A DNA stretch of 64,000 nt from Astrocystis sublimbata (lineage: Eukaryota > Ascomycota > Sordariomycetes > Xylariales > Xylariaceae). The DNA is taken from positions 109,388 through 173,387 of the forward strand of contig JAJNNY010000073.1 of NCBI GenBank assembly GCA_022453515.1, in the 5' to 3' direction. Both the position numbers and the translations under genes were made by a program. The notes under the pieces were generated by a model. The model did no database searches. It saw nothing but the letters and a program-made list of their open reading frames with translations, and had not been told where the DNA came from. Below, piece by piece: positions 34,534 through 44,278 of this stretch (positions within the stretch are counted from its first letter, which is position 1; each line of letters opens with the position of its first letter).

Positions 34534-35256
34534 ATGCACTCAAGGGATCAATGTTATTGGCATCCTCGTCAGTCCGGGAACGACGATCGGAACAATCGAC
34601 AACTTCGACAGTATGGAGGACTACTTGGAAGAATTGAAATCTCAGTCTCCCGAGGAGAAGGCGCTTGTGGAGAGCCTCCGAGAGGCTGCGTCACACTCGA
34701 GGACTTTCGAATTCAATGGTTATTTGAGCATGCTTTTCTTCCTAGGCCTACGACAGAAGGCGGTGTCGACTTGGCGCTATCTAGAAGTCATCAAGCTTAC
34801 ATTAGATGCCTCGAATTCGTCAAGCTTCCCAGTTTGTTGGGTCGAACTGCCCTTCCCCGGTGTTGGGATCCTCGATCGGATCACACATACAATGAAGGCA
34901 TCATGAACTTCATGCTTTGGAAGATCGCCATGTTCCTGTCCAGGATGACCTTACTCAGAACGTTTCATTTGGACTTCGTTCACAGGTCATGGGAAGGTCG
35001 CAGCATCATCTTTTCATTCACCTTCGAAAGGTCCGAGGGTCGGGATGTGATTAATTTGTCGTGGCAACCCCTCTACAAGCTAAGCCAAGATGTGGTGAAG
35101 GCGTTTCGTGGCATTTCTGGTCAGAGAAACGTAGTTCCAGATATGAGATTCAACGCCCTCGAGCGGGCCACTCCGTCTCTCTGCCACTCTGCCTACTCGC
35201 CCGCCAGCCTGCCAACTTCCCTGACGGCCTCTTTGCCTGCTCGCCTGCCTACCTAG
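34534..35256 (+). pseudogene. possible frameshifted hypothetical gene
   Basis: Two overlapping plus-strand frames are both protein-like: one at 34613-34906 (EDYLEELKSQSPEEKALVES, then FLGLRQKAVSTW) and another best from about 34750 to 35150 (SHQAYIRCLEFVKLPSLLGR, then LLRTFHLDF and DVVKAFRGISGQ). The switch around 34740-34760 could be a frameshift or an unrecognised intron; the only local GT...CTAG pair gives 27 nt, too short. The end (35160-35256) runs into low-complexity Ser/Pro/Leu repeats. No family is recognised. Confidence 0.3.
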
Positions 35257-35646
35257 ATACCTCACCCAAGGTACCCTGCGTCTTCTGCTTGCTGTTCTCT
35301 CCTCACGTAACAGCTCTTTGCTAATCTCATAATCATGAAGTCCCCGAAGTACGCAACTTCGACTTCAATCCCCCGAAGCAAGATTTAGGTAGAGCGATTT
35401 GGAACCTGTTCGGTCTTCGCGCGGCGGCCATGATTCAACCTTGTGACTTTGTCTTACGAAGAGCTGAAGACCCTTGCGATCCACGGGGGAGGCGGAGGCG
35501 GAGGCGGACTCCCTGAGTTGTGATATACCTTTCAGTAACATTGATAGCGAAAGACAGTTCAGTTAAACGTAGCAGCTAATCCAATTGCATCTTCTACAAG
35601 CACAAACTACCTACCAATCATCAGCAATAGCCTGACACGCCCGCCC
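35257..35646. other. intergenic region
   Basis: 390 bases including a purine-rich GGCGGAGGC repeat near 35490. No gene seen. Confidence 0.4.
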
Positions 35647-36453
35647 TTATTTCTGCCCAAAGGTTGCCGCAGACCATCCGAACTTCTTATTCAGCCTGTA
35701 TCCAATCCTGCGCATAATATCGAGGTTAAATGTATGTTTTGGGTGCGGTTGGTGCTGCGTGAAGACCCAACCCTCCGATCCAGGCGGGAACAGATCACTC
35801 ATTCTCCAGAGCACGAAACTTTGAGTCGAACCGCCCTGGTGGTTATTCACCCTCCTAAACCCTAGAACTTCCATCGTGTGAACGAATTCGGTCCATTTCG
35901 TCTTTTTGGGGGCATTACGCCATCCGGGATAAGAGAACAGAGCTCTGATGACGGCCATCTCGCGTGCGGGCAGCAGACAGATGGGAGGATGGACACTGGG
36001 AGCTGGTGCAGAAGATCTTCCTCGTTGAGATCCACCCGTCAAGTTACGAAAGAATCCAAGAAATCCTACGTGGTTTTCATTGTCACCCCCAACTCCATTC
36101 GCAGCATCATTATCGCGGTCACGGTCCCGGTGCATATCCTCACTGCAGTAGGTACTAAAGGATGCTCGTCGCGGACGCTGCTCATCAGAATTGTCTCGGC
36201 GCGCCGTGGTGCCTGCCCAAGGACCTTGTCTGTTAGACTCATCTCATGCGTGACCGTCGAAGGCCTGACGTTCTAGTCGAGTTGTTGGGGACTGACCATT
36301 TGTGCTGGGCAGAGGCTGGGGGTGCTCTGCCGCTCCGGAGGGCAGTGCAATGTCGGAGGGTAGCGTAATGCGCCCATCTTGGATTCGCCTTAAAATTGCG
36401 ATATTCCATTCGATATTCTCGATCAAGACCGGAGAAACTGGTGGCGAGGACAT
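35647..36453 (-). CDS. fungal protein with C-terminal HicA-like domain
   Basis: Two exons on the minus strand: 36453-36270 and 36212-35647, giving 249 aa. The 57-nt intron (GTCAGG...GGGCAG, CTAAC branch point) is a multiple of three and contains an in-frame TGA, which otherwise would split the gene. Residues 1-60 include VLIENIEWNIAILRRIQDG. The middle is Arg/Asp-rich and low complexity. Residues about 165-245 (TKWTEFVHTMEVLGFRRVNN, GGSTQSFVLW, HQPHPKHTFNLDIMRRIGYR, LNKKFGW) match the layout of HicA-like double-stranded-RNA-binding-fold domains: a helix, GF, GGS, a strand, then the His region. In bacteria HicA is an mRNA interferase. In fungi this domain occurs in uncharacterised proteins; its activity is unknown. 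The start at 36453 is the first ATG in frame. Confidence 0.6.
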
Positions 36454-37667
36454 GGCCGCTTACGACTCGCGATGGAGCAGCAGCTTTGTTGTAAATACTG
36501 CGATGAAATGTCGGCTGAGATGAGAGCATGGATCTGCGTATGGCCCATTGCTGATAATTGCCAGCTTCCATCGCTTCTTATATGCCATTTCCGAAGGCTG
36601 GGCAGATTTGGACGCGATACACCGCTCTCTTCTCATCGTTTTGATCTATCATTATAACCATACAAGCAGTCAGAAGCTTGTAACCCCTATACCATCACGA
36701 GATTAAGTCATTTTCATCAATCATCATATTATTATCAACACAGACGCAGATACATAACAGCGATTCTCCAAACGCCATTACCGACACGGTGGTTACCCTG
36801 TATTAATTTTTTTTCGTCTTTTTGAACATCTGCTGTTCACAAAACTCACAAAGACAGGTACGTTTTGGAGTGAAACCAGGAGGCTGGAACGGGAAATTAT
36901 GCAAATGGGTCCATAGTGGCCCACGGCGATGCTTAAGTCCCGGCCCGGGCCAACTGGCTACCTATCTGGACGATTGCGATCCCGGATCCCCCACATCGCC
37001 GGCTGCCAAGCCTTCTCAGCATCGGTGGATCTCACTCTTAAGGCGCAAAAACTCTATACAAAAAGTCCATGATACCTAGAGAACAACTGTTCTATTTCGG
37101 ATTTCAAGATCCTGTCTAGCATCAGGTTTTATCATTATTACAAATTACCAGATGGACCCAACAAGTGAAAGCAGTGGGTTTTGGCACAACAATGGGCGGT
37201 GCACCACGTTGCGCCTCAAAGAGTAACAGTGCCCAGTGTGGTGGTACGTGTAAGGATGAGGCCAATTTCATGTTGTCACTCAAAAGAACAAAGAATGGTG
37301 GTTATCAGGTTGAATTTCTCATTAGTTTTATCATATCCAGGTGACTGACTTGTAACTTTTCCTGAAAATATCTGAAAGTATACAACGATGATTAGGGAGG
37401 CTACACGACCACGTCATGTGCCACATAGATGGTAAGCTCAGTTTGGCAATCCGCAGCTCCAATATCTATCTCATCTCATCCTCCAGCTCGTTACTCAATC
37501 AGCCCTACAATGGTATCATGCATCTTTCTTTTTTCGCTCCAAATGTACGTGCATGTGCCAGTATATGTGCAACATCTGCTGTATATACCATTCCCTCCAT
37601 CCACGATATGAGCTGTAAATTTCGCCCCACTATTAGGTATGTAGCTAGCAGTCTTCGCCTCAGACAT
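36454..37667. other. intergenic region
   Basis: 1.2 kb with no supportable gene. The short frame at 36822-37079 lacks features. Confidence 0.4.
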
Positions 37668-38573
37668 CTAGTCTTCCTCTGCCTCACTTCCACTTTCATC
37701 TTCTTGTTTGAATACGACTTTCTCGCAGATCTGCAAGCACTGCCTCACCGGCAGTCCCACGACGTTATCTACGCTGCCCTCGATCTTCTCGACCAGCATC
37801 ATGCCACCGATGCCTTGTACCGCGTACCCACCGGCCTTGTCGACGCCCTCGCGCGTCTTCACATAGGCATCAATGACATCGTCGGCCAGCCCGTCGCTCG
37901 CCTTGGCAAACGTCACCTTGGTCTCCTCGATATGGCTCGACATGGCATAGCCGGGGAAGCTCGCGTCGGCCTTGGGCGCGACGCAGCAGACGGCGGTCAG
38001 GACGCGGTGGGTCCGGGTATCCCGAAGGTGCCGCAGCATGCGTATGTGGGCCTGTTCCGAGGGCGGTTTCTCGAGAACCACACCGTCTCTCGTGACGATG
38101 ACGGTGTCGGCTGCTATGACTAGATCCGGGTCTTTCGGCATTGTGGTGTCATCGACCGTCTCGCCGTTCTCGCGCGCCTTCTCTGCCGCCTCGGTTGCGT
38201 CCGCAACCTTCTTGATCGCTAGCTGGTATACGTCAAGGGCCTTCTGCTGCGCCGTAGCCGACACATACTCGAATGCGTCGAGCTGCTCCTTGGGTAGGTT
38301 CTCGGGCTTTACGGAGGGTATCACTTCGATGTTCGGAAGACCGAGCTGTCCGAGCAGGCCGCGGCGTCGGGGAGAGGCGGAGGCGAGAATCACCCGGTGT
38401 GACCTCATGTACTTCAGGATGGGCAGCTCGATTGGGCCCGGCGGCGGCGGACGCCGTCCCTGGGGCGGGGGAGGCTGGCGGACAGGGAGACCATTTTCAC
38501 CTGAAGCTGCTACGTACGACGGCGGCGGATCGGCTAGGTAGTCCTCCGACAGCAGCGGTTGTTTCTTGTCCAT
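37668..38573 (-). CDS. Maf/YhdE-family nucleotide pyrophosphatase
   Basis: Single exon of 301 aa from the ATG at 38573 (MDKKQPLLSEDYL); the frame upstream lacks an ATG. After a Pro-rich N-terminus the Maf domain begins at about residue 55. It has the phosphate-binding SASPRRRGLL motif at about 65-74, the KPEN motif, ADTVI at about 155-159, LEKPPSEQAHIRMLRHLR, SHIEETKVTF, DKAGGYAVQGIGG and the C-terminal VDNVVGLPVRQC. Maf proteins hydrolyse non-canonical or regular nucleoside triphosphates to monophosphates and pyrophosphate and have been linked to septation in bacteria. An insertion rich in Ala/Glu/Lys lies between the two halves, as usual in fungal versions. The acidic tail is EDESGSEAEED. 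Confidence 0.92.
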   Translation of the reverse strand: MDKKQPLLSEDYLADPPPSYVAASGENGLPVRQPPPPQGRRPPPPGPIELPILKYMRSHRVILASASPRRRGLLGQLGLPNIEVIPSVKPENLPKEQLDAFEYVSATAQQKALDVYQLAIKKVADATEAAEKARENGETVDDTTMPKDPDLVIAADTVIVTRDGVVLEKPPSEQAHIRMLRHLRDTRTHRVLTAVCCVAPKADASFPGYAMSSHIEETKVTFAKASDGLADDVIDAYVKTREGVDKAGGYAVQGIGGMMLVEKIEGSVDNVVGLPVRQCLQICEKVVFKQEDESGSEAEED

Positions 38574-39536
38574 GCTGGGCTGAACCTTCTTGTGTGGGTT
38601 ACTCGGTGACCTTGGTAACGTGCCAGGGACTTGATAGTAGATAGAATTGTAGCGTAACGACTCCAATGGACAGGCTTCTCGAGTGGTATTTCGGCAGCGG
38701 AATGGACAATCAAGTCTTGAGTCTCGAGGTTTGAGTGAGGTTGTTGGAATTTAAACAAACGGTGACGAGGAGGTGGAAACAATGGAGACGGTTGATAGGG
38801 GGCGTTGTAAGCCGCCGGGTTGATTTGAGTTAGGTGCATTAGGCGCCTTGCGGGTGCGACGGGTACCTACGTCGCCCACCTATCGACATCATGAATTCCA
38901 CCTCTACGGTGGGGTCGACTTATTTGTACATGTAAGTGATTCGATGACGTCTCCAAGATGTTCAAGTGCCAACCAGCATCGACACTGTTTGAGGGGAAGA
39001 AAAGGCATAAATGGAAAGGCAGGGAAATACCCGTTTGTTTGTGGGTTTCTATTTCTGGTCGGTGGAAGTTGATGACGGTGGACCGTCTCGACTTCAATGT
39101 TGTCAAATAAGTCTGGATAGGCGGGGGAGCCTATCTAGGTACTCCTACCCATAGCTTCAATCGCTAGCCCCAGCCATCCCATACCCATTTCGGTACGTCG
39201 CGCCTAGTGACCTAGACCCCTGTTTAGATACCCGGAGGCACCTGCTGAATTGAGGCTGGTCGTAGATCTTCAGTAGATGTATAATTCCTCTTTTTAACAT
39301 GCACAAGGCCATGCATTTATATCAGATCCGTAAACTGATTGTACGTATCTCTATTTCTCTAGGGATATCCCTATCTGGTTGGAACAATCCCCGTTGAGGG
39401 TTGATCTCGTCTTCCGGAGACTCTTATGTAAGTTCAATACCTAGGTAGGAAAAGAAGCCTGTGCAGGTCGTACCTTAGATGCTTAGATGCCGAGTCCGGG
39501 GCTAGCTGTAGCTTGGCGAGAGTGGGTTCTCCCTGC

Positions 39537-39580
39537 GGCTGTTTTGGTGGGCTGTTTTGGTGGGCTGTTTTGGTGTGCGT
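39537..39580 (+). repeat. short tandem repeat (GGGCTGTTTTGGT units)
   Basis: Three consecutive near-identical GGCTGTTTTGGTG units. Apparently non-coding. Confidence 0.7.
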
Positions 39581-40098
39581 GCAGGGGAATGAAGATTAAA
39601 CTCGGGGGTGGAGCCCAGTCGATTGTCACATGCAGATGCAGATGTCTCTCATGCGTCTGTCTCTCTTATGCGACTCGAAAGCTTCACCTCCCACCTGCCT
39701 CACTCTTCACCACAAATGCGACTTACACCGCAACCACCACCACTGCCACTGCGCATTTATGCCATATAGGATCCTGGCTTCCCCCAGTACGATATTCTAA
39801 CCTAGATGGGATGGGTTTGACGTGCACTTTCCGACTTGTCGTAATATCTACTACTATAAAGCTCTTCCTCAGGTGATGCCTGCCAAACTGAATGTGATGC
39901 CGCGCACCCAGGACAACCCATTTCCCCATGTTGAGTCGCTGCTGTCGAACACCACGCCCACCTTCGAGATAGACCCAGGCCACGATTCCAGTCGCTCTAC
40001 CGCACCAGATCTAGGCCCCAGACACGCACCACCAGCAGCAGCAGATTTTTGTATCACCACCTCGTATAGCAGACCCTCGCCCTAGCGAGTAGTAGGAA

Positions 40099-40108
40099 TA
40101 TAAAAAAG
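40099..40108 (+). promoter_or_regulatory. TATA-box-like element
   Basis: TATAAAAAAG about 33 bp upstream of the ATG at 40141. This is close for a fungal gene, so the leader would be very short, or the true start of transcription is different. Consensus only. Confidence 0.25.
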
Positions 40109-40140
40109 AGACACCGCGCAGGATCATCAGAGAGTTCCAC

Positions 40141-40893
40141 ATGGCACCGCTTGAATTGAGCCCCCCGCAAGACCCGCAAGACGGGCAGGACGGTCAAGAT
40201 GGGCAAGACGGGCAAGATCCATCGAGCGATGTTGGAAAACAGCGTCTCACGGAGGATCAAAAGAAGAAGAACCATGTCCAGTCCGGTAAAGATCCCAACA
40301 GCCCCCAACCCATCCTCATGCCGTGATACCCACGTTGCATCTGCAGGGGAAGAAATGATCTCGCTGACTCTCTGATGCAGAAGCTAAGCGTCGGGAGACG
40401 CTACGGGCCGCCTTCGACCGGCTCTGCGAACGCGTCCCTGGCATGGAGGGTCAAGGGCGTTCCGAGGGCATCGTTCTCAAGAAGACGGTCGAATTTATAC
40501 GGGAACAGCTCGAGCTGCGGCGCACGTTGGTCCGAGATGCCGAGAGCCGCGGCGTGGTCGTCAGCGACGAAGACAAGGAGTAAGTTTTGCGTGTGGCCTC
40601 CCTCCTTCCCAATAGAGCATTCTGGTGCATGGCTAACGCTTCGTGCTCAAGACCAATTAGAATATTGGAGAGGTTGGAACAACGGGACCGGCAGTACGTA
40701 TCGTATTCGCAATCCTAAGTCGTCATTACTTGCATGCAGTTTGCTCTGGTTTTTGTCGTTGTCTGATCCCATAATTCTTTGCAGACGCGGACTCGACGCA
40801 GCCCGACTCCCAGCATTGCAACCTGTGGCTAGCGAGAACGACGTAGCTGAAGAAGACGACGACGTGTCTGGAGCGAACGAAAACGACGACTAG
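40141..40893 (+). CDS. bHLH transcription factor, INO4-like
   Basis: Four exons: 40141-40285, 40381-40579, 40661-40693 (33-nt exon) and 40785-40893, giving 161 aa. Residues 13-26 are a (QDG) repeat. The bHLH spans about 33-95: RLTEDQKKKNHVQSEAKRRE with the His/Glu/Arg E-box-contacting pattern, helix 1 LRAAFDRLCERVPGMEG, a short loop, and helix 2 SEGIVLKKTVEFIREQLELR, followed by a short leucine-rich helix (EILERLEQRDRQ) and an acidic tail. This is the arrangement of yeast Ino4, which with Ino2 binds ICRE promoter elements of phospholipid-synthesis genes. In filamentous fungi the homologue may act with other partners. All four splice junctions keep frame. Nuclear location is expected. Confidence 0.87.
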
Positions 40894-41499
40894 GATACGA
40901 TTAAGACGTTCACGGATATGATGGAAGAAGCAGAGCGGGGTCGGCCAAAAAAAGCAATGAAAATGACGAACCAGGCTGGGCCCAGCTCAAACAAGTGAAA
41001 TATATATACGCGAATAACGAGCTGGAGGAGTATAAACTATCCAAGTCATGCTTATGCATGATTTTTTCAGCTGGAAGTGTTCGAAGCTGAGGAATTGTTT
41101 CTTCTGCAGCTCTTCTGTCTAGGAGGATTGTTAGAGAACGGTGGAAAGGGACCGAAAGCGCCAGCGAGCAAGAACCACAGCAGGCATTATCGAAATTCAC
41201 ATACAATACTAGTAGGAATACATGATATAAACCTTTCAAGCCCGCGCACGGTTGGCCTAGACGAGGGTCGCATTGTCCTACCTGAACCACGACTAGATGA
41301 ACACTTGAAAATGGGCCATAGCTGTGCATGCTCAAAAGTCCGTTGTTCCAGTCAGGGCATACTTTTTTGCATGTTTATGATATTTCAAAATGTATAATTA
41401 CCCTGCCCTGTTGCTTTTAATAAGAACATGGTCTTCATACACATTAGGGTTTAGTTTCAACTGTGCACAATTGGGGCACGTTTTTTGTTGTACATTGCT
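40894..41499. other. intergenic region between convergent genes
   Basis: 0.6 kb, 3' UTRs of the bHLH and ThrRS genes; no gene seen. Confidence 0.45.
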
Positions 41500-43014
41500 C
41501 TATACATAAGCAGCAGATTTCGCTCTAAGCAGCTCAAGCAACTCTAACGGCAACATTTCCACCTGTCCCTTTGAGTTCGGTTCACCCGCAGCAGCGTCTT
41601 TTAAACGCTGCAGATCGCACGAGACGGTACCGCCTTCCACCTGCTTTGGCCCGACCGTGAGGATGACGCTGTAGCCTTTCTTCCTCGCCAGTCGGACTTT
41701 GTTCCCGAGGGTGTCTCCCTTGGTGTCGACGTCCACCGCGAAGTTCGTCGTGTCGCTCAACGGCTGATCAGACGGTCCTTGTCTGCCCATCAGCACGTCT
41801 CGCACTGTATTTGCAAAATCCACGACGGGCTGGGTCTGGTTGACGGTGAGGATCATGACCTGCCTGGGATTTAGCCAGAAAGGCCACGTCCCGTTATAAT
41901 GCTCGATCAAGAGCGCCATGAGCCTTTCTACGGAACCCAGCACAGCCCGGTGTATAAGGACTGGTGTGACGAGGCCAGTGTCCTTCAGCGCCTCGGGGTC
42001 GGTGGTGGTTTCCCCTCGTCTCTCGAAGTCGGGCGCTGCGGCCTGGTATCCCAACTCGAACCGTTTCGGCAGCTGGAAATCGAGCTGGATGGTAGCCGTT
42101 TGATGTTCTTTACCGTCGGAGTCTCGAAGGATGATATCGATCTTGGGGCCGTAGAAAGCGCCGTCGCCTTCGTTGATGGTCCATTTCTGTTCAGACGCGT
42201 CCAAGGCCCGCTTCAACGCTCCTTCAGCAGTTGCCCATTCCTCCGTAGATCCAATGAACTGGTCTTTCGGCCGCGTCGAAAGCGTCAGTCGGTACGGCCC
42301 GAGCTTGAAGGTCGAGTACACGACGCGCACGAAGTCTAGGGTCTTCTTGATCTCTTCCTCGACTTGCGACGGCCGGCAGAAGATATGTCCGTCGTCTTGG
42401 TGGAAGCGGCGGACCCGAGTCAGCCCGCTCAGAGCGCCCGACACTTCGTTGCGGTGGAGGGGGGAGAAGTCGGCGTAGCGGATCGGGAGGTCGCGATAGC
42501 TGCGTGGCTGCGAGGCGAAGATGAGGCAGTGGCCGGGACAGTTCATGGGCTTGAGGCCGTACTCGTCCTCCTCGCCGGCGTCGGTCGTCTCTTTCCGCGA
42601 CGGAGAGGTGCTCGTCACGGTGAACATGTCATCGCTGTAGTTCTCCAAGTGGCCCGACTTCTTCCACAGGGACTTCTTGTAGATGGTGGGGGTGATGACC
42701 TCGTCGAAGCCATAGCGGGCGTACTGCTTTCGCAGGAAGTCGACGAGCCGGTTGAATATGCGGGCGCCATTGGGTAGAAGAATGGGGGACCCGGGGCTGT
42801 AGATGGAAGTTGTGAATAATTCCTGGTTCACGGAGAGCTGCCGGTGATCGGCGGGTGGTATGGGTGGAGGTTTCTTTGTCGCATGAGAAGCACAACCACG
42901 ATGGTATACAGCCTGTGATGTGACCGGAGATAGCCGTCTAAAATGTCGTATTGAAAACGAGCGACTCGCAATGCGAGGGTGCACAGCCGTGGCAACTACT
43001 CTTCTGCAGAGCAT
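41500..43014 (-). CDS. MST1: threonyl-tRNA synthetase, mitochondrial
   Basis: Intact intronless 504-aa frame from the ATG at 43014. The N-terminus is Arg/Ser-rich without acids (MLCRRVVATAVHPRIASRSF), a mitochondrial presequence. Class II motifs are visible: motif 1 around IFNRLVDFLRKQYARYGFDEV, the zinc-site Cys in GLKPMNCPGHCLIF, motif 2 HRNEVSGALSGLTRVRRFHQDD, and motif 3 VLGSVERLMALLIEH, then the anticodon-binding domain. No N-terminal TGS/editing domains are present, as in yeast Mst1 and unlike cytosolic ThrRS (about 700 aa). It charges mitochondrial tRNA-Thr. Confidence 0.94.
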   Translation of the reverse strand: MLCRRVVATAVHPRIASRSFSIRHFRRLSPVTSQAVYHRGCASHATKKPPPIPPADHRQLSVNQELFTTSIYSPGSPILLPNGARIFNRLVDFLRKQYARYGFDEVITPTIYKKSLWKKSGHLENYSDDMFTVTSTSPSRKETTDAGEEDEYGLKPMNCPGHCLIFASQPRSYRDLPIRYADFSPLHRNEVSGALSGLTRVRRFHQDDGHIFCRPSQVEEEIKKTLDFVRVVYSTFKLGPYRLTLSTRPKDQFIGSTEEWATAEGALKRALDASEQKWTINEGDGAFYGPKIDIILRDSDGKEHQTATIQLDFQLPKRFELGYQAAAPDFERRGETTTDPEALKDTGLVTPVLIHRAVLGSVERLMALLIEHYNGTWPFWLNPRQVMILTVNQTQPVVDFANTVRDVLMGRQGPSDQPLSDTTNFAVDVDTKGDTLGNKVRLARKKGYSVILTVGPKQVEGGTVSCDLQRLKDAAAGEPNSKGQVEMLPLELLELLRAKSAAYV

Positions 43015-44278
43015 GTTGCCAATTGGTCATGATACATTTAATCGACTCCATAATATCGGTTTGATTGTGAAGCTGGAAATAAAAAGGGCCTAGTCAGATG
43101 TTCGGGGCCGGAACAGGGAATGCGACGGACGAGACATGCGGGACGGATAAGAGGTACGCCACTGTACTGACGGCTTCAGGCACAGCGCCACAAGGCGGGC
43201 AGGCATCTTCTGTGGCTGGGCATCCCACCTCGCCACCCTTGCCCACCCTCGCCCACCTCGCACCATCACCTAGACCGTGTCAAGCGAGGTGCCATACAAA
43301 ATAGATAACACTTCCAGGTTCTTATCGAAAACCGAATATAAATTTACATCACATTTATTACCTTAATATTACCTTATTATTTAGTAGTTTTGCCCAAGGA
43401 CCTTAATTATATCGCGATTATGTAAATATAATTTATTGTTATATAATGGTTATTTCGCTATTAAGGGAAGATTCAGGTTACAGTGACCCCTCCAGGTTGA
43501 ACCTACCTAAGCATCCCGCAGTGTATTTTGCCTTATTGTTATGGTTGATAGACAGGTACCAAATCACAACAAGACACGCCACAACCCCTGTCTTTGCAAC
43601 CGCGAAGCCCATGTGACCCAAGGGTCTCCTGACCAATGCTCACCTACCCTCAACATCGGTGACCATCATCAACGTCATCCCTTGTACGCCTACGCCTCTA
43701 CGAAGGGAGACAGGATAAACAAATACAACAACAAAGCGACACACCCGACCCCAAATTCGTCTGAGTTAAGACCTTAGCCTGAGTTGTTTCGAATGTACCT
43801 AATTCACAACAGGCTCAAAAACTCAATGTTATTGTAGCAGGCAACACAGGCAACGCTTTCCCTGCATTGCCCCAATAGCTACCTGCATAATCTACGCGCT
43901 TCTTTAAAACGTACACTCGCCGATCCCTGTGTTTGTTCTCATCTCATCTACCGCCTCACTCTTTGCTCCATTGGATCAATGAGTCTCCCTGCCTAGATTA
44001 CTACTACTACTACTACCTATATATTGGCTGTGACTCGAATACACGCGAACCCGCACTATTGACGTCCTGCCTGACAGGCATTTCGGCGCGCCTACATATT
44101 TAGGTGTCACCTGCGCCCATTCGAGTGAAGGCTATCCAGGCCCTATCAAAGTTCAACAATACCGCTAAAGTCGATGTAGCGTTTGTCCTCACACATCATC
44201 AATTTTTTGGAGAGTATGAGTTGGGCACGATAGTGGGGAGAAGACCAAGATAAAAGAATCGAGAACCGCAATCACAAG
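43015..44278. other. intergenic region with AT-rich patch
   Basis: 1.26 kb. 43320-43480 is a short, strikingly AT-rich patch, possibly a RIP-mutated repeat remnant. A CTA trinucleotide run lies near 44001-44018. No gene seen. Confidence 0.45.

Larger units (their letters stand above)
38574..40140. other. intergenic region between divergent Maf and bHLH genes
   Basis: 1.57 kb with no supportable gene. Contains a 12-nt tandem repeat (GGGCTGTTTTGGT, three copies, about 39537-39580) and a TACCTAGGTAG motif at 39438-39448. Confidence 0.45.

Noticed and set aside
36239..36571. Minus-strand 110-codon frame starting upstream of the HicA-like gene
   Set aside because: Different phase from the supported exons; the frame from the ATG at 36453 joins correctly to the second exon.
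37972..38541. Plus-strand frame of 189 codons over the Maf gene
   Set aside because: Antisense shadow; the minus-strand frame has all Maf motifs.
40141..40326. The 61-codon frame as a separate small gene
   Set aside because: It ends in a GT donor after KNHVQS and continues into the bHLH exon; part of one gene.
41899..42777. Plus-strand frames over the threonyl-tRNA synthetase
   Set aside because: Antisense shadows with no domain content.
44001..44018. CTA repeat as a mobile-element scar
   Set aside because: Simple trinucleotide microsatellite with no flanking duplication.
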